From Novosphingobium sp. EMRT-2 (GTDB lineage: Bacteria; Pseudomonadota; Alphaproteobacteria; Sphingomonadales; Sphingomonadaceae), in contig NZ_CP039695.1 of assembly GCF_005145025.1 (NCBI RefSeq), forward strand, positions 1,793,501 through 1,857,500: a DNA stretch of 64,000 nucleotides, given 5' to 3'. Each line of letters opens with the position of its first letter. Within the stretch, counting starts at the first letter, position 1. The notes below the pieces were generated by a model. That model was not told the origin of the DNA and searched no databases. It saw only the letters and a list, made by a program, of their open reading frames with translations. Shown here one piece after another: positions 60,245 through 64,000 of this stretch. Made by a program: the position numbers and the translations under genes.

Positions 60245-61039
60245 CTACCAGTCCCCCGAAGCGCCGCCACCGCCGAAGCTGCCGCCACCGCCGGAAAAGC
60301 CGCCGCCACCGCCGCCGCCCCAGTCGCTGCCACCCCAGCTGCTTCCACCGCCACCGCTGCCCCAGCCGCCGCCGGGGAAGATCATCACGCCGGGGCTGCT
60401 GCCATAGCGCCGCCCGCCTCCCCGCATGGCGCGGATGAACGGCAGCACGAAGAACAGGAAGAAGATCACCAGGAACACCACAGTGCCGATGTCGAACCGC
60501 GGCGCGCCGCCCTTGCTGGCCCCTGCCTGCGCCTGTTCGGCCACCTTGCGCGCCTCGTCATCGGGCAGCTTGAGCTGCGCGATGAGCTGGTCCACCGCCG
60601 CGTCGATCCCGCCGGCATAATCGTTCTGCTTGAAGCGCGGCACGATCTCACGCTGGATGATCACCTGCGACAGCGCATCGGTGAGGATGCCTTCCAGACC
60701 ATAGCCGACCTCGATCCGCACCCTGCGCTCCTTGGGTGCGACGATCAGCAGCGCCCCATCGTTGCGCTGCTTGTCGCCCAGCCCCCAGGCGCGGCCGAGC
60801 TGGTAGCCGTAGTCCTCGATCGGCATGCCCTGCAGGTCGGGAATCGTCGCCACGACAAGCTGGCGCTGCGACTGCTGCTCCAGCGCGGCCAGCTTGGCGT
60901 CGAGCGCGGCGACCTGCTGCGGGGTGAGCAGGTGCGCATCATCGACCACGCGGCCGGTCAGCGGCGGAAAGGTCTGCGCGAAAGCCGGGCCGGCGACGAA
61001 CGCCAGCACGGCCATCAGCGCGATCAGGAAACGCCGCAC
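60245..61039 (-). CDS. TPM-domain (YgcG-family) protein with glycine-rich tail
   Basis: A 264-residue protein with a GTG start. Signal peptide ends near AFAQ (about 22), then the TPM domain (about 30-150): LTGRVVDDAHLLTPQQVAALDAKLAALEQ, LVVATIPDLQGMPIEDYGYQLGRAWGLG and EVGYGLEGILTDALS. One membrane helix follows (about 185-205), and the tail is Gly/Ser/Trp/Phe-rich (GGGGSSWGGSDWGGGGGGG). This is the usual LemA partner. Confidence 0.92.
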   Translation of the reverse strand: MRRFLIALMAVLAFVAGPAFAQTFPPLTGRVVDDAHLLTPQQVAALDAKLAALEQQSQRQLVVATIPDLQGMPIEDYGYQLGRAWGLGDKQRNDGALLIVAPKERRVRIEVGYGLEGILTDALSQVIIQREIVPRFKQNDYAGGIDAAVDQLIAQLKLPDDEARKVAEQAQAGASKGGAPRFDIGTVVFLVIFFLFFVLPFIRAMRGGGRRYGSSPGVMIFPGGGWGSGGGGSSWGGSDWGGGGGGGFSGGGGSFGGGGASGDW

Positions 61040-61049
61040 GGCGCGGCGA

Positions 61050-61667
61050 TCAGTTGAAGTTGACCTTGGGCGCCTCCTGCGCCCCCGGCGTGGTCGCCTC
61101 GAACGGTACCAGCGGCTTCGCGCCATAGATCATCTTGGCGCCGATCACTGCCGGGAACGTGCGGATCGTGGTGTTGTATTGGCGCACGGCCTCGTTGTAA
61201 TCGCGCCGCGCCACGGAAATGCGGTTCTCGGTGCCTTCCAGCTGGCTTTGCAGCGCCAGGAAGTTCTCGTTGGACTTGAGATCGGGATAGGCTTCCACGT
61301 TCGCCATCAGGCGGCCCAGCCCCTGCGACAGCGCGCCCTGCGCCTGCTGGAACGCGGCCATCTTGGCGGGATCGGTCAGGTCGTCGGCGGAAACCTGCAC
61401 GCTCGTGGCCTTGGCGCGCGCCTCGGTCACCTTGGTCAGCGTGTCCTGCTCCTGCTTGGCATAGCCCTTCACCGTCGCCACCAGGTTGGGGATCAGGTCG
61501 GCCCGGCGCTGGTACTGGTTCTGCACGTCGGCCCACTTGGCCTTGGCGTTTTCCTCGGCGGTGGGGATCGTATTGACGCCGCAGCCGGCCAGCGTCGCCG
61601 CGGCGGCGGCCACGAACGCGAAACGCGCCAGGGGGCGGGAAAGGCGGCGGAACAGGGAAGCGGCCAT
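61050..61667 (-). CDS. lemA: LemA family lipoprotein
   Basis: A 205-residue LemA protein. The N-terminus is a lipoprotein signal with LAGC (Cys29). The core reads VQNQYQRRADLIPNLVATVKGYAKQEQ, the LemA hallmark, with NEAVRQYNTTIRTFPA near the end; all-helical. Membrane-anchored, function not settled. It heads the operon with two TPM genes and a Nudix gene. Confidence 0.94.
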   Translation of the reverse strand: MAASLFRRLSRPLARFAFVAAAAATLAGCGVNTIPTAEENAKAKWADVQNQYQRRADLIPNLVATVKGYAKQEQDTLTKVTEARAKATSVQVSADDLTDPAKMAAFQQAQGALSQGLGRLMANVEAYPDLKSNENFLALQSQLEGTENRISVARRDYNEAVRQYNTTIRTFPAVIGAKMIYGAKPLVPFEATTPGAQEAPKVNFN

Positions 61668-61895
61668 CGGTCGGAATACCCTTATGTCATCCTGCCGGGC
61701 GCGCGGCCCCGGCAGGGCCGCTCCGGCGTTGCTGCCCAGGAACATAGCGATAGCCGGTGACCGTTCAAGGGCAGGACCGGATCACGGCAACCTGCACCAT
61801 TCTGGAGAGAGCCGCAGCACGTTTGCCGCTTGTCGCGCCCGGCGGCGGGTGGCAAGCAACCGGTAACAGGGCCGTCAGAACTACGGGGTAAGCTC

Positions 61896-62342
61896 ATGGG
61901 CATGATGCAGGAATTCAAGACGTTCATCGCGCGCGGCAACGTGCTGGACCTGGCCGTTGGCGTGATCATCGGCGCGGCGTTCGGCAAGATCGTCACCTCG
62001 CTGACCGAAAACGTCATCATGCCGGCGGTCGGCTATTTCACCGGCGGCGCCGATTTCTCCAAGTATTTCATCCGCCTCGGACCGATTCCGGAAACCTACA
62101 AGGGCAAGCCGGACGATTACGCCGCGCTCAAGGAAGCGGGCGTGGCGATGATCGGCTATGGCGATTTCGTCACCCAGATCGTCAACTTCGTGATCCTGGC
62201 CTTCGTGATCTTCCTGATCGTGAAAGCCGCGAACAAGGCGTTTGCCAAGCCCGAGGAACCGGCCGCTCCGGCCGCGCCCGCGGGGCCGAGCGAAGTGGAA
62301 CTGCTCGCCGAAATCCGCGATGCGCTGAAGAACCGGGTCTGA
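61896..62342 (+). CDS. mscL: Large-conductance mechanosensitive channel MscL
   Basis: A 148-residue channel subunit. [31 protein letters not shown] is the first helix with the pore-lining [11 protein letters not shown], the periplasmic loop contains [10 protein letters not shown], helix 2 is [24 protein letters not shown], and the C-terminal bundle [13 protein letters not shown]. It opens under strong hypo-osmotic shock. MscS is also in this window (14598). A terminator follows at 62381. Confidence 0.96.
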   Translation: MGMMQEFKTFIARGNVLDLAVGVIIGAAFGKIVTSLTENVIMPAVGYFTGGADFSKYFIRLGPIPETYKGKPDDYAALKEAGVAMIGYGDFVTQIVNFVILAFVIFLIVKAANKAFAKPEEPAAPAAPAGPSEVELLAEIRDALKNRV

Positions 62343-62380
62343 CCGGTCTTTCTCCGCGCGCGGGCATCCGGGCACGGCAA

Positions 62381-62404
62381 GGGGCGCTTCGGCGCCCCTT
62401 TTCA
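62381..62404 (+). terminator. Rho-independent terminator after mscL
   Basis: Stem AAGGGGCGC/GCGCCCCTT with a TTCG tetraloop, followed by TTTTC. It separates mscL from the tmRNA gene. Confidence 0.9.
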
Positions 62405-62429
62405 TTTGGCGGGCGATCCCTATATGGGG

Positions 62430-62800
62430 AGGTGCCGGCTTGCCGGCTATGGTGATAAACTGCGGCGTGCAATAGGCGCAGCGGACCCGGGGGCGGTACC
62501 CGGCGGCTCCACCACCTTTCCCGTCCGGCCTCCTTTGGCGGCAGGCGGGGCAGATGACGGGGCCGAACTAGGATCGACGTGTGTTGAAAAGCGCTGTTTT
62601 CGCCCGGGCTGAGTAACCCGTTCAAGGCTCAAAACCAACAAGTGCCAACGACAACGAAGCACTTGCTCTCGCGGCGTAATTCTAGGGGCTAACGCCCTGA
62701 AGTTACAAAGCCAGAACGCGGTTGGACCCACCGGTCAACAGAAGCGGATTCCAGCGGCTTGGGGGGTGCCGGGCAACAGAAACCCCCTACCGTCTGCCCT
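62430..62800 (+). ncRNA. ssrA: Transfer-messenger RNA, circularly permuted two-piece (alphaproteobacterial) form
   Basis: The tag frame is visible at 62644-62679: GCC AAC GAC AAC GAA then codons for ALALAA and TAA, giving ANDNEALALAA. The order of pieces is permuted: the acceptor 3' half comes first, ending CGGCTCC-A-CCA at 62504-62514, then an intervening segment (62515-62558), then the coding-piece 5' end GGGGCCG at 62559-62565. GGGGCCG pairs fully with CGGCTCC as a 7-base acceptor stem (one G-U). The T arm is before the acceptor. Processing gives two RNA chains that rescue stalled ribosomes; SspB (37384) handles the tagged proteins. The outer ends are estimated. Confidence 0.93.
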
Positions 62801-62830
62801 GCGACGGGCGCACGATGCCGGCCCTCCACT

Positions 62831-62914
62831 TCGTCATTGCGAGCACAGCGAAGCAATCCAGTGCCCCGCGCGCCACTCTGGATGGCCACGGGGCTTTGCC
62901 CCTCGCCATGACGA
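62831..62914. repeat. Dispersed palindromic repeat, copy D
   Basis: TCGTCATTGCGAGCACAGCG and GAAGCAATCCAG on the left, CACTCTGGATGGCCACGGGG and CCCTCGCCATGACGA on the right. It lies between the tmRNA gene and the MFS gene, oriented as copies A and C, with two G/T-type changes in the right arm. Confidence 0.9.
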
Positions 62915-62933
62915 GAGGCCATGTCATCCGACT

Positions 62934-64000
62934 TTATGCGGAACCCGCACGCTCCAGCAGCGCCGCCTCGTCGCGCGCGGCGCGGCGGGCGATCAGCAGC
63001 ATCAGCACCACGATCGGCACGGCCACCGCGTTGATGCTGAGCATCGAGGCGCGCAGGTTGCCGGTCGCGTCGGACAGCAGCCCGACCAGATAGGGGCCGA
63101 TACCCATCCCCAGGATCGTCATCGCCAGCAGGTAGAGGCTCGCGGTCAGCCCGCGCATCCGCGGCAGCACCTGATCGTAGAGGATGGCGTAGAGCGGCGG
63201 CATCCAGCCGGTCAGCACCAGGCTGTAGAGCACGAACCGCCCATAGAACGTGCCGGCCGCCGGCGCGGTATAGACCCAGAACGACAGCAGCGGCGAAACC
63301 GCCATGGCGAACAGCGCCACGCCTGCGCGCCCGCCGCCCGGATAGCGGCGGTGGAGCCGGTCCGACAGCGGCCCCCACAGCAGCGGGCCAACGATGCCCA
63401 TTCCGGCCGAAACCATGCCGAACTGCAACGCCGTCTCGCGCATCGACAGGCCATAGCTCTGGATCAGGAACGTGGGGTTGAACGCCATCATGCCATAGTT
63501 GATCGCCGACTGGAGCGTGCCGACCGCGATCGCCATGATCAGCGTGGGCGATCGCGTGATGACGCGGTGCGCCTGCGGATCGGACAGCCGCATCCCCTGC
63601 ACCAGATTGACGATCACGAACACGCCGAAGCCGATCACGGTCCATTGCAGCGCGTGCGGGTTGATCGCCAGCCCGGCGATGACGAACGGCGGTCGTGGCG
63701 AAACCGCCATGCTCACCCGCGTCAGCACCACCATCAGCGCCACGATCGCCGCCAGCCCCGCCAGATTGCGCAGCACCGTGCCCCGATCGCCGCCGCGCCG
63801 GATCATGCCGATCCAGTGCAGGCCGGGCAGCACCGAACCCAGCAGTTCCAGGCTGGCCGCGAAAGGGCGCGGATCGGGCGCGGTCGGCAATCCGTCCATC
63901 ACGCCGCGTTCCGGTTCGCGCAGGCGCAGCAGGAACAGCGCCAGCACGAAGCCGGGGGCCGAGGCGACAAGGAAGGCGAACTGCCAACCCTTCAGCCCGA
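62934..64000 (-). CDS. MFS transporter, spinster-like, 5' end outside the window
   Basis: 355 codons of a major facilitator protein are present, including the stop; the frame stays open to the right edge and reads GLKGWQFAFLVASAPGFVLALFLLRLREPERG there, the helix 5-6 region. Seven or more membrane helices follow, with PLLWGPLSDRLHRRYPGG as the second-half loop motif. The resemblance is to spinster/YihN-like carriers that often move organic acids or lipids in sphingomonads. Substrate unknown. Confidence 0.88.
   Translation of the reverse strand, partial: GLKGWQFAFLVASAPGFVLALFLLRLREPERGVMDGLPTAPDPRPFAASLELLGSVLPGLHWIGMIRRGGDRGTVLRNLAGLAAIVALMVVLTRVSMAVSPRPPFVIAGLAINPHALQWTVIGFGVFVIVNLVQGMRLSDPQAHRVITRSPTLIMAIAVGTLQSAINYGMMAFNPTFLIQSYGLSMRETALQFGMVSAGMGIVGPLLWGPLSDRLHRRYPGGGRAGVALFAMAVSPLLSFWVYTAPAAGTFYGRFVLYSLVLTGWMPPLYAILYDQVLPRMRGLTASLYLLAMTILGMGIGPYLVGLLSDATGNLRASMLSINAVAVPIVVLMLLIARRAARDEAALLERAGSA

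Overview
The window is GC-rich, densely packed alphaproteobacterial chromosome, most likely from a Sphingomonadaceae member close to Novosphingobium. Evidence for this: a circularly permuted two-piece tmRNA with the tag ANDNEALALAA; a NOV1-like stilbene-cleaving oxygenase that keeps the iron ligands and substrate residues I recall for the Novosphingobium enzyme at the same residue numbers; an alphaproteobacterial-type sulfite reductase cluster with DUF2849 and DUF934 proteins; ybgC-tolQRAB-pal; and an SspB adaptor beside a monofunctional hisB. I see no prophage, transposase, CRISPR array, tRNA or rRNA. Almost everything is chromosomal housekeeping and catabolism.

Layout. 1-829 (minus): MOSC protein (cut by the left edge), DUF454 protein and SufE. 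884-4906: an enlarged phage-shock (Psp) locus with a sigma-54 promoter, a 52-residue leader protein, pspA, pspB, pspC and four further small membrane/coiled-coil proteins, and the activator pspF divergently. 4906-6103: recF, with a cluster of the palindrome GTTACGTAAC in and before it. 6104-10129: SGNH esterase and a YbbA/YbbP-like ABC system. 10254-14601: hypothetical protein, queF, proline-rich membrane protein, sulfurtransferase, cystathionine beta-lyase. 14598-19682: MscS channel, then siroheme and assimilatory sulfite/sulfate reduction genes. 19708-24942: amidotransferase, PilZ protein, isocitrate lyase with a tiny partner gene, and a divergent XRE regulator of the RamB/ScfR type. 25049-27940: GNAT, DUF1285, Nudix and CCA-transferase genes. 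28188-33540: J-domain protein and the Tol-Pal operon. 33657-37225: HIT protein and hisE-F-A-H-B. 37384-40404: sspB, VOC protein, gmk, metallophosphoesterase.

40439-49885 is a catabolic block: three acyl-CoA dehydrogenases, two SDRs, an MFS carrier, a zinc alcohol dehydrogenase and a phosphotransferase-like protein, on two divergent arms. 50000-53749 holds a tiny membrane protein and the start of arginine succinyltransferase catabolism (M20 hydrolase, astA, astB). 54308-58991 is a small aromatic catabolism locus: DUF3237 protein, NOV1-like oxygenase, MarR regulator, AAHS-type transporter, SDR. 59015-61667 holds a Nudix hydrolase and a TPM/TPM/LemA operon. 61896-62800 holds mscL and the tmRNA gene. 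The right edge cuts an MFS gene.

The most notable observations are the GTTACGTAAC palindrome cluster around pspF-recF, the expanded Psp operon with its leader protein and a possible N-terminally extended PspA, four copies of a dispersed palindromic repeat, and the M20 hydrolase that may take the place of AstE. Two small genes (21551-21709 and 50000-50146) were found by reading short frames directly.
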